Source: Tolypothrix tenuis PCC 7101
GTDB taxonomy: Bacteria > Cyanobacteriota > Cyanobacteriia > Cyanobacteriales > Nostocaceae
Reading direction: 5' to 3'
Length of the DNA: 64,000 nt
Assembly: GCF_002368295.1 (NCBI RefSeq)
Contig: NZ_AP018248.1
Span: 8,617,094 to 8,681,093 of the forward strand
Position numbers and translations under genes: made by a program. Positions 51,633 to 60,817 of this stretch are shown piece after piece; positions within the stretch are counted from its first letter, which is position 1; every line of letters begins with the position of its first letter. Under the pieces are notes generated by a model. That model made no database searches, was not told the DNA's origin, and saw only the letters and a program-made list of their open reading frames with translations.

Positions 51633-52435
51633 TGAATTAATTGATTAAAGAGGTTTTGGGGAATACCTGATAATCGGATAGCTTCTACTCTTGGTTTACC
51701 TTTCCTCAGTAAGCGAATAGTATCTTGTGCTTTCCGCCATTCTCCAGATTTGGGTTTAATTGTGCCGTTACCAACTGCAACAGCTAAACCAACGGCAATA
51801 GAATTGGCATCATTTCTTAATGATGAAGCATTTAAAACTGGAGAATTATTGTTAGATAATCTATTTATTGGAGTCGAATTTTGATTTGCAGTATTAGTGG
51901 GAGCGTTTAAATTCCTGTTGTTTGGCTTTTCAACTAATAGAGGTTTTGGTCTATCAGAATCAGGTTTGATAATGAGACTTGTGTACTCTGGCTTACCTTG
52001 AGCCGGAATTAACTTAAATTGATACTGTTTTTGACCAAGAGAACTATTAGTAATCACGGTCATCACAGTACTGCCATCAACAGAAGAAGTTAGAGATGGG
52101 AAATCAATCGGTTTAATCTGCCTCAAAAATAAAACTGTTGCCCCTCCAGTTCCACAATTTTCATCATTTGATGCACCACGCTGACATAAATTGCCATTAG
52201 AACTAAACGCAAAATGGGAAGGGTCTCCTAGCCAAACTTGCTTAATAGTTTCACCTGTAGAGATAAAGTTGATAGTTAGCCCGTAACCACTCCAAACTTT
52301 TAAATCAATCCCATTGGAGTTGTGACCTTGAGCATCTTGTGAATATACATTTCTAGCTGGCGGTAGTGCTAAAGATATGCCAGGTGTAGCACTGATAAAT
52401 AAAGTAGTTATCAGTAATAAACTTAAACGTTTCAT
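51614..52435 (-). CDS. VirB9/TrbG-like protein
   Basis: 273 residues with a signal peptide (LSLLLITTLFISATPGISLA). The N-terminal beta part (INFISTGETIKQVWLGDPSHF) is like VirB9/TrbG, which forms the outer core with VirB7 and VirB10. The middle is N/S/P-rich linker, the C-terminus helical. Lies between VirB10 and the secreted unknown. The N-terminal similarity is the only basis. Confidence 0.6.
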   Translation of the reverse strand: MKRLSLLLITTLFISATPGISLALPPARNVYSQDAQGHNSNGIDLKVWSGYGLTINFISTGETIKQVWLGDPSHFAFSSNGNLCQRGASNDENCGTGGATVLFLRQIKPIDFPSLTSSVDGSTVMTVITNSSLGQKQYQFKLIPAQGKPEYTSLIIKPDSDRPKPLLVEKPNNRNLNAPTNTANQNSTPINRLSNNNSPVLNASSLRNDANSIAVGLAVAVGNGTIKPKSGEWRKAQDTIRLLRKGKPRVEAIRLSGIPQNLFNQLIQWGQRR

Positions 52436-52563
52436 ATCATAATAGATTAATGAAAAATATCGAAGAATTCAGAATCCAGAATTCAGGAGACAGAATAATG
52501 AAAAATGCAAGAGAGCTTTTGATAAAATAATTAGCAATCATTATGATTTTGACTTCTGGCTTC

Positions 52564-52584
52564 TGACTCCTGACTCCTGACTCC
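52564..52584. repeat. short tandem repeat TGACTCC x3
   Basis: Three 7-bp units (52564-52584) followed by GAATTC, with an inverted partner GAATTCAGGAG at about 52477-52490. A heptanucleotide repeat in the gap between VirB10 and VirB9-like genes; the pair can form a hairpin. Confidence 0.6.
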
Positions 52585-52589
52585 TGAAT

Positions 52590-54218
52590 TCATATCAAAA
52601 TAGATTGATTCACAAAAACTTGTACTTGCTTACCGGCTTCAATGACAAACACTTGTTGTTGCTGCTGTAGCCCTTGTAATTGCTGCTCATTAGAGTTTTT
52701 CATCCTACCCAAAATCTCATTAATACTTCCTTGAGCAAAACCAGCTACTAAATCTTTCTCACTATTACTTGTAGTTGTCGTAGTCGTACCTAATGAGCTA
52801 ATTGTTGTCTCGGAATTAGCTCGATTTTGAATTTCAGCAGCCTTAGATAAACCTCCTAGTAGAGATGCCATGAGCGAATTACCTAAATTACTGCCACCTT
52901 TACGAGATTCAGCTTTTAGTAAATTGCCGTTTTTACCTAATATCAAAATAGAATTTGCTGGCAGTTGTCTTTCTTGTGTCTGACCATCAATGTTAATGAG
53001 TGCAGAAACTGCTGTCATCTGAGCTATTTCTGAGTTAGTAGGATTAAGGATAGCAACAATATAAGACCCCTTGGTTAATACTTCTTTTCCATCAAATCCT
53101 TTAAGAGGTTCCGATAGTTTAATCAAACAATTCTGTGCTTGCTGCTGATTATTTACGCCACTACCCACCCAAGCAATGGGAGTTTCCATTACACCTGTTG
53201 CACGAGTTCCAACCAATACCCGTTTGCCATCATAGTTAGTCTGCGGTGACTGAGTTAAAGCTGGGGAGGCTGGGGGGGAAAGAAAGTTATTGTTCAATGG
53301 CTCTTGTCTCCCCCAGCTACCCCCGCTACCCCTGCTCCCCCTGCTCGCTTTAAGCGGTACTTCTTGGTTGCTAGAAACACTGGCTGGTCTAACTCCTGTA
53401 CTTCCTTCCACGCCTGCATTTTTTAAATCTGTCACCTCATTGTTTGATTCTCCACTGCTAGAATCGCTAGAAGCATAATTGCCGATATTGGCTACTGCTA
53501 GCCATTCCTGCATCGGGTCTTTGGGCGTGGTTTTAACCTTTGGTAATGGGTTGGTATTGCCAACGTTAGATTTTACGGGTTTAGGTTGTGGTGCAGGGGT
53601 AGTTACAGAAGCAAGCTGTCTAACCCTTGGAGTAGCTTGATAGCTTGTACTAGGTCTGGTAACTGGAATAGGTGGTGACGGTGGTGCTTGATAAGTTGTT
53701 GGCGATCGCGTTATTCTTGGTTGAGTCTTAACAGTAACAGTAGCTGTCGGGGTAGTTGTCGGTGATGGCGTAGGTGATACATCCCCATTATCTTTTTTAC
53801 TAATAGATTGCAATTCACCTTTTTGGGTAGTAATAGCCATTGCTGTTTTGAGATTTCCGTCCTCCTCCTCCTCCTTGTCTTGTTTCATGTCTTGACTAGT
53901 TTTTGCACTTTGTTGGGTTTGATTATTGCCCTTCTCATTTAAAGCTCCTGTCAATGTGCCAATCATCCCCCAAAAAATCAGAACTAATAGCAAAACTCCA
54001 CCAGAAACTGTCAAGCCTTTCAACAAAGGATGTCCCGCTATCGGGCGAGTTGTGACAACTTCTTCTGGTTCCTTTGGTTCCTCAGAGAGGGTTACTTCTA
54101 TCGATGATGATGAGTTTTTTTCAATCTCTGCACCATTCATCTGAGCAAATTCTTGGCTACGATTGTTAGTTTCGGTAGTAGCTGAAGAATTTGAATTTTC
54201 AATAACCTGACTTGACAT
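52590..54218 (-). CDS. VirB10/TrbI-family protein
   Basis: 542 residues. Cytoplasmic N-terminus, one membrane helix (about 71-92, KGLTVSGGVLLLVLIFWGMI), a long Pro/Thr-rich periplasmic region, then the VirB10 beta-barrel part with KRVLVGTRATGVMETPIAWV, LSEPLKGFDGKEVLTKGSYI and a C-terminal coiled-coil tail (QQLQGLQQQQQVFVIEAGK). A G/C-rich inverted-repeat insertion (encoded at 53262-53345) gives KASRGSRGSGGSWGRQE and FLSPPASPALT in the linker. Inner-to-outer membrane connector. Confidence 0.83.
   Translation of the reverse strand: MSSQVIENSNSSATTETNNRSQEFAQMNGAEIEKNSSSSIEVTLSEEPKEPEEVVTTRPIAGHPLLKGLTVSGGVLLLVLIFWGMIGTLTGALNEKGNNQTQQSAKTSQDMKQDKEEEEDGNLKTAMAITTQKGELQSISKKDNGDVSPTPSPTTTPTATVTVKTQPRITRSPTTYQAPPSPPIPVTRPSTSYQATPRVRQLASVTTPAPQPKPVKSNVGNTNPLPKVKTTPKDPMQEWLAVANIGNYASSDSSSGESNNEVTDLKNAGVEGSTGVRPASVSSNQEVPLKASRGSRGSGGSWGRQEPLNNNFLSPPASPALTQSPQTNYDGKRVLVGTRATGVMETPIAWVGSGVNNQQQAQNCLIKLSEPLKGFDGKEVLTKGSYIVAILNPTNSEIAQMTAVSALINIDGQTQERQLPANSILILGKNGNLLKAESRKGGSNLGNSLMASLLGGLSKAAEIQNRANSETTISSLGTTTTTTSNSEKDLVAGFAQGSINEILGRMKNSNEQQLQGLQQQQQVFVIEAGKQVQVFVNQSILI
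53262..53345. repeat. G/C-rich inverted repeat in virB10
   Basis: GCTGGGGAGGCTGGGGGGGA (53262-53281) is inverted by repeated CCCCCAGC/CCCCTGC units (53311-53341). It is in frame with virB10 and of the same type as the two insertions in the relaxase. Confidence 0.65.
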
Positions 54219-54222
54219 AACA

Positions 54223-54939
54223 TCACCTGCCCAAATCTACGTCTTGGATGCGATAAATTTCCATTCCCGCAATTCTGGCGTTATAAGCTGCTAACTGTTG
54301 AACTGAAGGATTATTCGGTAAAGGTGGAGTATCTACCGCTCTGACAAAGATAGTTTTATTAAAAGAAATTCCTTTACCTGACTGGTCTTTACCTTTAAAA
54401 ACCACCAAATTGGCAACCATATCTATGCGCCATTGTCCAGGAGATAATTTTTCAGGAGGCGCAAGATAGCGCACTACTAGGGCTGATTGTGTCTCACCAT
54501 TAAATACATCAGATGGCGTTAAAGCTGCTATTTCTCGTAAGAAACTAGCCCGAAAATCTTCTGATAATGCAAATCCTGCATTCCAAGTATTTGTAGTAAC
54601 TTTTTTATCAGCTATTTGGATACCAGGGTCAATTTTTAAATTCCTGGGATCAATATTTTCGTCTGATGATTTAGGGAGAGCATTCCAACTCATTAAATTC
54701 ATCATAGTCCGCCCCACAAAATCCATAATAGCTTGGTCAGTGCGGTCTTTTTCTCCCATCGCAACTGCCCTAATAGAAGTTCCATCTTGCAGTTCAACCA
54801 GAGTCGGCTTGCTATTAGAAATCTTTCCCAATCTACTGGAATTAGCTATAGTAATTAAAAATAAAAATATTAAAATAACAGTTTGTCCTATGGATACCAA
54901 AGGAGTAAAATTAATCTCTTTCTTATCCAGTAATTTCAT
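54223..54939 (-). CDS. VirB8/TrbF-like inner-membrane protein
   Basis: 238 residues: short cytoplasmic N-terminus, one helix (about 15-35, SIGQTVILIFLFLITIA), then a periplasmic alpha/beta domain (RTDQAIMDFVGRTMMNL to WRIDMVANLVVFKGKDQ). The topology and size are those of VirB8 or the related TraE/TrbF; position between VirB10 and VirB6 agrees. The homology was not searched. Confidence 0.6.
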   Translation of the reverse strand: MKLLDKKEINFTPLVSIGQTVILIFLFLITIANSSRLGKISNSKPTLVELQDGTSIRAVAMGEKDRTDQAIMDFVGRTMMNLMSWNALPKSSDENIDPRNLKIDPGIQIADKKVTTNTWNAGFALSEDFRASFLREIAALTPSDVFNGETQSALVVRYLAPPEKLSPGQWRIDMVANLVVFKGKDQSGKGISFNKTIFVRAVDTPPLPNNPSVQQLAAYNARIAGMEIYRIQDVDLGR

Positions 54940-55981
54940 CTGAATATCCTCCCTGAGATTAACCTACCACTACTGGATAAACCGGAGAAAACTGCCATTC
55001 CTCCACCCGCACCTATTGCTATTGCTAAAATCGGGGATAAAATCGCTTCTATCAATTGTAAAAACAAAGGATTATTACTATCTGCATTCACAATTGAGCT
55101 AGCAGCAATTCCACAAATAATTGAATATGACATCAGTACTAAAGTAAGTGCCAGCCTGCAACCCAAGCATAGATAGGTTTAGTGCCAAAAGGGAAAAGCG
55201 AAAGTACTAAAAAGATAGGAGCAATATAAGCATTCAATAAAAATGCTACCTGCACAACATACTGAAACGCTGCTTGTAACCCGCTAAAGATAATCCATGA
55301 TAAAGCTTGCACCATTGAATTGATAGTTTGACCAGCAATATCTAATGGATTCCAGCTATTTGAATAAGCAGGTAATCCATATTTATCTCGATAGTCTTGA
55401 GCTTGCTTTGTCACCTGATCCGCCTTCTCTTTTTGACAAATCTCTCGCGGATTTATTGGGTTTCCTTGATTATCCTTGCCACTGGTAGGCTTTTTTTCAC
55501 ACTCTTGCATTTGGGCTTGGGCTGAAAGCGCAAAAGCCTGATTCATATTGGTAGTGCGAATTGCATCTCTTAAACTAATACCGTTGCGCGTAATACTTAG
55601 CACCTTATCATTTAAATTAATAGCTGTATTCCGAAACATTAAAGAAGTACTAGCAAGTAACTGTCCATTATTAATTGTCAGCATCAAACACACCAATAAT
55701 GGATATACCATCTCATTTAAAACATCATGGCTCCATCCTTCTTGCATCATGCGTGAATACCAACCTACTGACCAAAAAGAAACAAATACAACACCACATA
55801 AGGCAGAGATAGTGACTACTGCTTTATATATTTCACTCTGTCCATTAGCTAAATCTTGCCAATCTTGAGTAAATGAAGATACAACTAATCGTGAGCCATT
55901 AATAGCACCATCAACGATATCTTCAGCATTAGTATGTCCAGTTACATCTAGTAAGTACCAGAACGTCAGATTATTTAGCAT
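54936..55981 (-). pseudogene. VirB6/TrbL-like membrane protein split by a 4-bp contraction
   Basis: The first frame (ATG 55981 to TAG 55139) has several membrane helices and ends VYAWVAGWHLL-like at GTT GCA GGC TGG CAC TTA CTT TAG. A second frame (55166-54936) overlaps and continues LALTLVLMSYSIICGIAASS with two more helices. An added CTGG, making GGCTGGCTGGCA, would restore GCA GGC TGG CTG GCA and join the two as AGWLALTLVLM. So one CTGG of a pair seems lost. It is upstream of VirB8-like and overlaps the VirB5-like gene by 11 bases. VirB6 lines the inner-membrane channel, so this matters for transfer. Confidence 0.75.
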
Positions 55982-56729
55982 CTTGCTTACCCCAGAAACT
56001 ATCAGCAAAAGCTGCCGCACCTATAATTTGTTTAGCACTGGAATTACTATTAGCTTGTTCTTGTCTCGCTTGTTCATCTAACCTACTGGAAATATCACTC
56101 AGATTAATGTTCGCGGCTGATAAAGCCCGCGTTTGTTTTTGGGCTTCGCTATGAATTGACTTAGTAATAAGTGTTGTTTGCAGATTCTGTACTGCCATCT
56201 TTTTTAAAATGTCTTGAGTAATCACATCATTTTGAACTTCATCTGCATTATTAGATGAAGTTGCCAAAGCCTGATTAGACATTTCACCCTCTTGGGCTTG
56301 AGTTTTCTGTCCTTCTCTACCCAAAACCGATTCAGCCAGCCCATAAGTATAAGATTGATGCCAGTTTCTTTGAGCATTATCACCTTGGGTTTGCGAATCA
56401 GTTTGCACTAAATCTGTCTCTTGTTCTTGAATAACTACCTTAATTTTTTTACCAGCTTTTAAGGGGTCAGGTATTCCTAAATCTCCCACTGTAGAACTGA
56501 TAGTATCGTTTAAATCTGCATTTAATTCTTGCCACTGCTGGCTAAATTCTTGTTTGTACTGCTCAATAGAAGTTTTTAGACTGGCAAGAACCTGCTGAAG
56601 TTGCTCCAGAAAAGATGCTCCAGCCCTAGCTGGTAAAGCTGAAAATAGGAGAAATAGAATAATTAAGCTGCTAAAAACTGCTAAACGGCGGCAGATAAGG
56701 GGTAACGTCAATTGGTTGAGTGATTTCAT
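55971..56729 (-). CDS. VirB5/TrbJ-like periplasmic protein
   Basis: 252 residues with a signal peptide (LAVFSSLIILFLLFSALPAR), then a largely helical mature part (SFLEQLQQVLASLKTSIEQY; LQTTLITKSIHSEAQKQTRA). VirB5/TrbJ proteins of this shape sit at the pilus tip and lie near VirB6. Overlaps the neighbours on both sides. Assigned by shape and order. Confidence 0.55.
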   Translation of the reverse strand: MKSLNQLTLPLICRRLAVFSSLIILFLLFSALPARAGASFLEQLQQVLASLKTSIEQYKQEFSQQWQELNADLNDTISSTVGDLGIPDPLKAGKKIKVVIQEQETDLVQTDSQTQGDNAQRNWHQSYTYGLAESVLGREGQKTQAQEGEMSNQALATSSNNADEVQNDVITQDILKKMAVQNLQTTLITKSIHSEAQKQTRALSAANINLSDISSRLDEQARQEQANSNSSAKQIIGAAAFADSFWGKQDAK

Positions 56730-57228
56730 ATAAGTTCTCTCTTGAGACTGTAAAAGATTTAGGCGAGCAAGCAGATATTACTTCTGCTTGTTTTCCCACT
56801 AATTTCTTACCAGTTACTATCAATGGTGCAGGAGGTTTGTTATCAGTTTGTTTAGAAAGCCTTGCAAATAAACTTCCCTCATATCGTGGGGATTCTGGTA
56901 TTAGAGATGCTGGCTGAGAATGCATTAAAATATAATCTTTATTCGCTTGAAATTCAGTATTTATACCTGGTTGCTTTAATTGAAATCTAGATTTTTTATT
57001 CATTAAACCTGCATAATAAACAGATTTGAGAAATCGGTCACTTTGAACATCATTACTAGCCGTTTCTATGGCTTGCTGACAAGCTTCTTCTTTCTGAGCA
57101 ATATATTTCTCATGTTGTGCCTGATTCCATTTCCACCCTTCAAAAGATGCCCATGCTGCTAACACTCCTAAAATTGCCAGCAACACTTTATATTGTGCTA
57201 ATCCAGTAACGATTTCTAACTTTTTCAT
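56671..57228 (-). CDS. hypothetical single-span protein of the conjugation operon
   Basis: 185 residues: one membrane helix near the N-terminus (YKVLLAILGVLAAWASFEGW), then a soluble part with CQQAIETASNDVQSD and a C-terminal SFTVSRENLYEITQPID. Unknown. Start codon overlaps the VirB4 stop by 4 bases; its 3' end overlaps the VirB5-like start by about 59 bases. Confidence 0.6.
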   Translation of the reverse strand: MKKLEIVTGLAQYKVLLAILGVLAAWASFEGWKWNQAQHEKYIAQKEEACQQAIETASNDVQSDRFLKSVYYAGLMNKKSRFQLKQPGINTEFQANKDYILMHSQPASLIPESPRYEGSLFARLSKQTDNKPPAPLIVTGKKLVGKQAEVISACSPKSFTVSRENLYEITQPIDVTPYLPPFSSF

Positions 57229-60200
57229 AGAGGCTTACCCTGTTTAATGCAATCCACGTAATATTTAGAAAACTCCGCAACCCATTGAAATTTATCTGCA
57301 TACATAGCTTTAAATCTGTCACGGGCTGCTTGCTCCTCCCGACTGTTTGCCACCAACGCCAACATTGAGTAAGAAGGATAGTAACGACAGCGAATATATT
57401 TGTTGTTGTAATCCAACAGCCAGAGCGTATATAACTGCTTAATATTGGGGCGAAAGCTTTCATTTTTATCAATAATGTCTTGAGGAATTCCCAAATGCTC
57501 AGAAAAACTCTTAGCAGCCCCAGGTACTATCCGCCCAATCAAACGACAGGGCATATTTTGCAAAATCTGCTCACCGGCTTCTGAATTAGCAATCGACAGA
57601 ATATCTTGTCCTGCCAGCATAACTCGACAACCAGATTTTCGGGCTGTGGCACATTTACGGCCTACCAACCGCGATAAAGCAGCGAACCGCAACAGCACAC
57701 TGCTTTCATCCATGAAGAATGCGCTATTCGGTGCTGATAGAGATTGGCGAGATGCGGCGATATATGCAGACATCCCGAAAACCTCTGCATCCTTACTGGA
57801 TTGCAAGTTCGTCAGCGCAAAGGTAATCAACTTGGCATCAGTATCAAAAGTTGAGGGACGGCAGATGGCATTGCCGATACTGCTATTTTTCCAATATTGA
57901 AAGCGCAGTCGGATATAATTAAGCGATCGCTCTACATTCTCATCTTCATATCCCAGGCTGATATGCTCCTTGTCAAAGAAATGTTCCATATCTGCTAGCG
58001 TTGGGGTATTCTCCCAAGCCGCAGAACCCAATCCCCCTGACTTAGCAAGAGCAAAACGTCTTTGAATATCATGATCATCGTAAAAAGCTTTTGTCCCCAG
58101 AGGAATCAAAGACTCGATTGTTTGCGACAAGAAGCCGTCAAAAGTCTGCGAACCCAAAACTAATTGCAGAACAATCAAGTTCACATCATTCCTGTGCGCC
58201 TTAGCTCGTTCTTCTCTTTGCTCTACAGGGATTTTTGATAAGTCCAAAGGTTGCACCAAATTATTGGACTCCTTGGAGATATCAAAGTAAAAGCCGTTGT
58301 GATAGGGTGTGTAATCCCCAAACGTACCTGTACCATCATCATTGGGCAAGTCAATCATCAAAACGCTCATATCTTGAGCTTGGCACTCGGCAATGATGGA
58401 TGAGACTAAAACCGACTTACCTGAGCCAGTTGTACCCAGAATTAAGATATTTTTAGTTTTTGAAAGGTCAATTTTGACTGGTGAATCTCCCTCATCTGCA
58501 ATCAACTCAAACCCTTGCATATCTGCGGGACTATTCTGTACTATATTGGTCAGTCCCAGAATTTCACTAGCAAAAAAAGTTTGCCGCCGATTGTACGGGC
58601 GCATCAGAATTGGTTCTAGCCTGATTAATAATGTCTGCAACCAGATTAACCAAGCATATTCCACTTCACGGGTGAGTTCTGTAGGTTGAGAAATGTAACC
58701 AGAAATCAGTCTGCAAGCATCATCTATTTCCTCTGCTGTATCTCGATAAACCAGCACCACCAAGCTTAAATTGAGTGGCACATCTCCTGTATACAGTTGT
58801 CGTTGTGCTTCCACTGACCTTTCTACATTAATTTGAGCAGAAACATCAATGGATTTTTTCTGCTGCACATTTAAATCTAACGCCCTGGAGCGTTTGGTAA
58901 TCATTTGCTGGGCAGCACGGGTAATTCCTCGGTCAGCTGGGGAGAATTCTGTGATGATTTCCACATCAAAAATGTTGTGGCGCGAAAATAAATCCCACAG
59001 GAAACGAATTTGATGTTTGGTGTCAGCAAAGATTTCTGGTTTGCGGCTCAATACCATCACGCCTACATACTTCTTCTGGTCACCATTTGGTAAGCAAATC
59101 CAGCGCTTATCTGCAAACGGCACACCATTGTTGAGGATTATTGAAGTTAGATGAGGCTGATTGATAATTTCGATTGGTTTATCAAAACAAGCCTTCTCAT
59201 CAATTTCTTCTCTCACACCTTGCTCATCAAATACCAAAGTGTGCGGAATAGTGACTTCTTTAGCTCCAATATTTTTACAAAGTTCTTGCCATAAATCCTT
59301 ATCTGTTTTTGGTTGAGGATTTAACCCCATCTCTGCAAGAATTTGCTGGTATCTTAATGAGGCTTCTAGAGCTTTTGTTAATATTTGCGTTAACCTTTTT
59401 AGAGTTAATTGATTCACGCCAGAATCTGTAAATCTGCGTTGTAAGAAATTAGCCAATTTCACCAAAAACTTATCTACTGGGTCTGAGGTTTCTAAAGCTT
59501 CGGAAGCTATAGTAAATGACCAGTAAATATTGAGTTTGATGTTCTTCCGGGCTTTTTCTTTGGTGAGCTTTTGTGTGCGGGCAAGTCTTCCCCAATCTAA
59601 GAATTCGCATTCTAGAGAAGCTGGATGATTCAGGCGCTGCATCAAATATTCTGCACTATCGCTATCATCACAGAAAGAACTCCATCTAAACGTGATTTTT
59701 TCTCTTTGTGGTATTTTTTTACAGCCACTCTCAAAAGCTTTGGCAATTGCTTCTATCTCTTGTGCAGAGTTAAATAGAGGATGAATTCCCGTGCAGGAAT
59801 AACCAAAGATTAATTGCAGAGTATTACTACTCTCAGTCAGATGCTTTTTACTTAGTAGATAGGCTCCAATAACGTAGGAATCTTTTTTGAGTCTGACTAT
59901 TGTAGTTAAATCCAACCAATCTTCAAAAGGGTTGAGAGTTTTTGGTTGAGATGAGCGAGTCAATTTAACTTTTCGCGTTCCAACTTTTTTCTTGTGCTGT
60001 GCTTGAGTGTAAGTGGCATATCCTCTTGTCCATCTGGGAATAATTGGGTAAATTTTAGACCAGTAAAGATATGGTTTATCTCCTGAGAGTAGGGCGATTG
60101 AAAAACTTGCCCAGAATGCCAAACCTAAGCCCCAGAAAATATCTAATCCTAAAAGTAGGCTCAAAAGTCCAAAAACTACAGAGAATACACCCGCAAAAAT

Positions 60201-60281
60201 TACAAATTGTCTGCCTGTAAACGGGCCAAATTTGGGACTTTCACCTAAACTCTGATTGACTTTGATTATCTCTTGTTTCAT
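57225..60281 (-). CDS. VirB3-VirB4 fusion ATPase
   Basis: 1018 residues. The first 100 contain two close membrane helices (FVIFAGVFSVVFGLLSLLLG; FWGLGLAFWASFSIALLSG) as in VirB3/PrgI. The rest is a VirB4/TraC ATPase with Walker A ILGTTGSGKSVLVSS at about 613-627, MLIDLPNDDG following and GRKCATARKSGCRVMLAGQD at about 875-894. It powers pilus assembly and secretion. First large gene after the pilin-like gene. Confidence 0.9.
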   Translation of the reverse strand: MKQEIIKVNQSLGESPKFGPFTGRQFVIFAGVFSVVFGLLSLLLGLDIFWGLGLAFWASFSIALLSGDKPYLYWSKIYPIIPRWTRGYATYTQAQHKKKVGTRKVKLTRSSQPKTLNPFEDWLDLTTIVRLKKDSYVIGAYLLSKKHLTESSNTLQLIFGYSCTGIHPLFNSAQEIEAIAKAFESGCKKIPQREKITFRWSSFCDDSDSAEYLMQRLNHPASLECEFLDWGRLARTQKLTKEKARKNIKLNIYWSFTIASEALETSDPVDKFLVKLANFLQRRFTDSGVNQLTLKRLTQILTKALEASLRYQQILAEMGLNPQPKTDKDLWQELCKNIGAKEVTIPHTLVFDEQGVREEIDEKACFDKPIEIINQPHLTSIILNNGVPFADKRWICLPNGDQKKYVGVMVLSRKPEIFADTKHQIRFLWDLFSRHNIFDVEIITEFSPADRGITRAAQQMITKRSRALDLNVQQKKSIDVSAQINVERSVEAQRQLYTGDVPLNLSLVVLVYRDTAEEIDDACRLISGYISQPTELTREVEYAWLIWLQTLLIRLEPILMRPYNRRQTFFASEILGLTNIVQNSPADMQGFELIADEGDSPVKIDLSKTKNILILGTTGSGKSVLVSSIIAECQAQDMSVLMIDLPNDDGTGTFGDYTPYHNGFYFDISKESNNLVQPLDLSKIPVEQREERAKAHRNDVNLIVLQLVLGSQTFDGFLSQTIESLIPLGTKAFYDDHDIQRRFALAKSGGLGSAAWENTPTLADMEHFFDKEHISLGYEDENVERSLNYIRLRFQYWKNSSIGNAICRPSTFDTDAKLITFALTNLQSSKDAEVFGMSAYIAASRQSLSAPNSAFFMDESSVLLRFAALSRLVGRKCATARKSGCRVMLAGQDILSIANSEAGEQILQNMPCRLIGRIVPGAAKSFSEHLGIPQDIIDKNESFRPNIKQLYTLWLLDYNNKYIRCRYYPSYSMLALVANSREEQAARDRFKAMYADKFQWVAEFSKYYVDCIKQGKPL

Positions 60282-60328
60282 CAGATTTTTAGAGCCATAG
60301 CATAGGGTGTCTGAAAGCCAAGCTAGAA

Positions 60329-60817
60329 TTAACTACATGCTGCGTTATTACCAAAAAGCAGTGATTGAAATACTACAATCAATATCACAGATATAAAAGT
60401 GAAAATTGGCTGCTGAATCACATTACTTACTTCTTCACCACGTCCATAAGCCGCAACTCCTTGATATACAGAGAAGCAGAAATAACCAAATAAAACTATT
60501 GTCAAGGCGGTAAATAAAATCATTGGCAGACTAGTCAGAACTGCATTACTAATTGCTCCACCTGCTGAGGCATTAGTAATTATGCATTCCATTGCTTTTT
60601 GGGCATTAGAAAATATTGAATCTGCCCTTGCTGCTCTTGATTGCAAGGCAACAGAGAGCGTGGTTGCGACTGAAACTAATTGCCAGCGTACTGGAAATAA
60701 TCTCTCGAGCAAGCTTTTTATAGCTCGATTAATTCTTGCTTTACTATCTACTTGCATAGATGCTGATGTAGATGCTTTAAGCAAAGCTAAAGCCACAGGG
60801 AATATTTTTCTTTGCAT
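60329..60817 (-). CDS. VirB2/TrbC-like pilin
   Basis: 162 residues: a long basic leader, a signal cleavage-like ALQSRAARADSIFS near 57-70, then two hydrophobic helices (AVLTSLPMILFTALTIVLFG; FTFISVILIVVFQSLLFG) separated by GVAAYGRGEE. VirB2 pilins have exactly this two-helix plan. First gene of the reverse transfer operon. The assignment is by topology. Confidence 0.65.
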   Translation of the reverse strand: MQRKIFPVALALLKASTSASMQVDSKARINRAIKSLLERLFPVRWQLVSVATTLSVALQSRAARADSIFSNAQKAMECIITNASAGGAISNAVLTSLPMILFTALTIVLFGYFCFSVYQGVAAYGRGEEVSNVIQQPIFTFISVILIVVFQSLLFGNNAACS

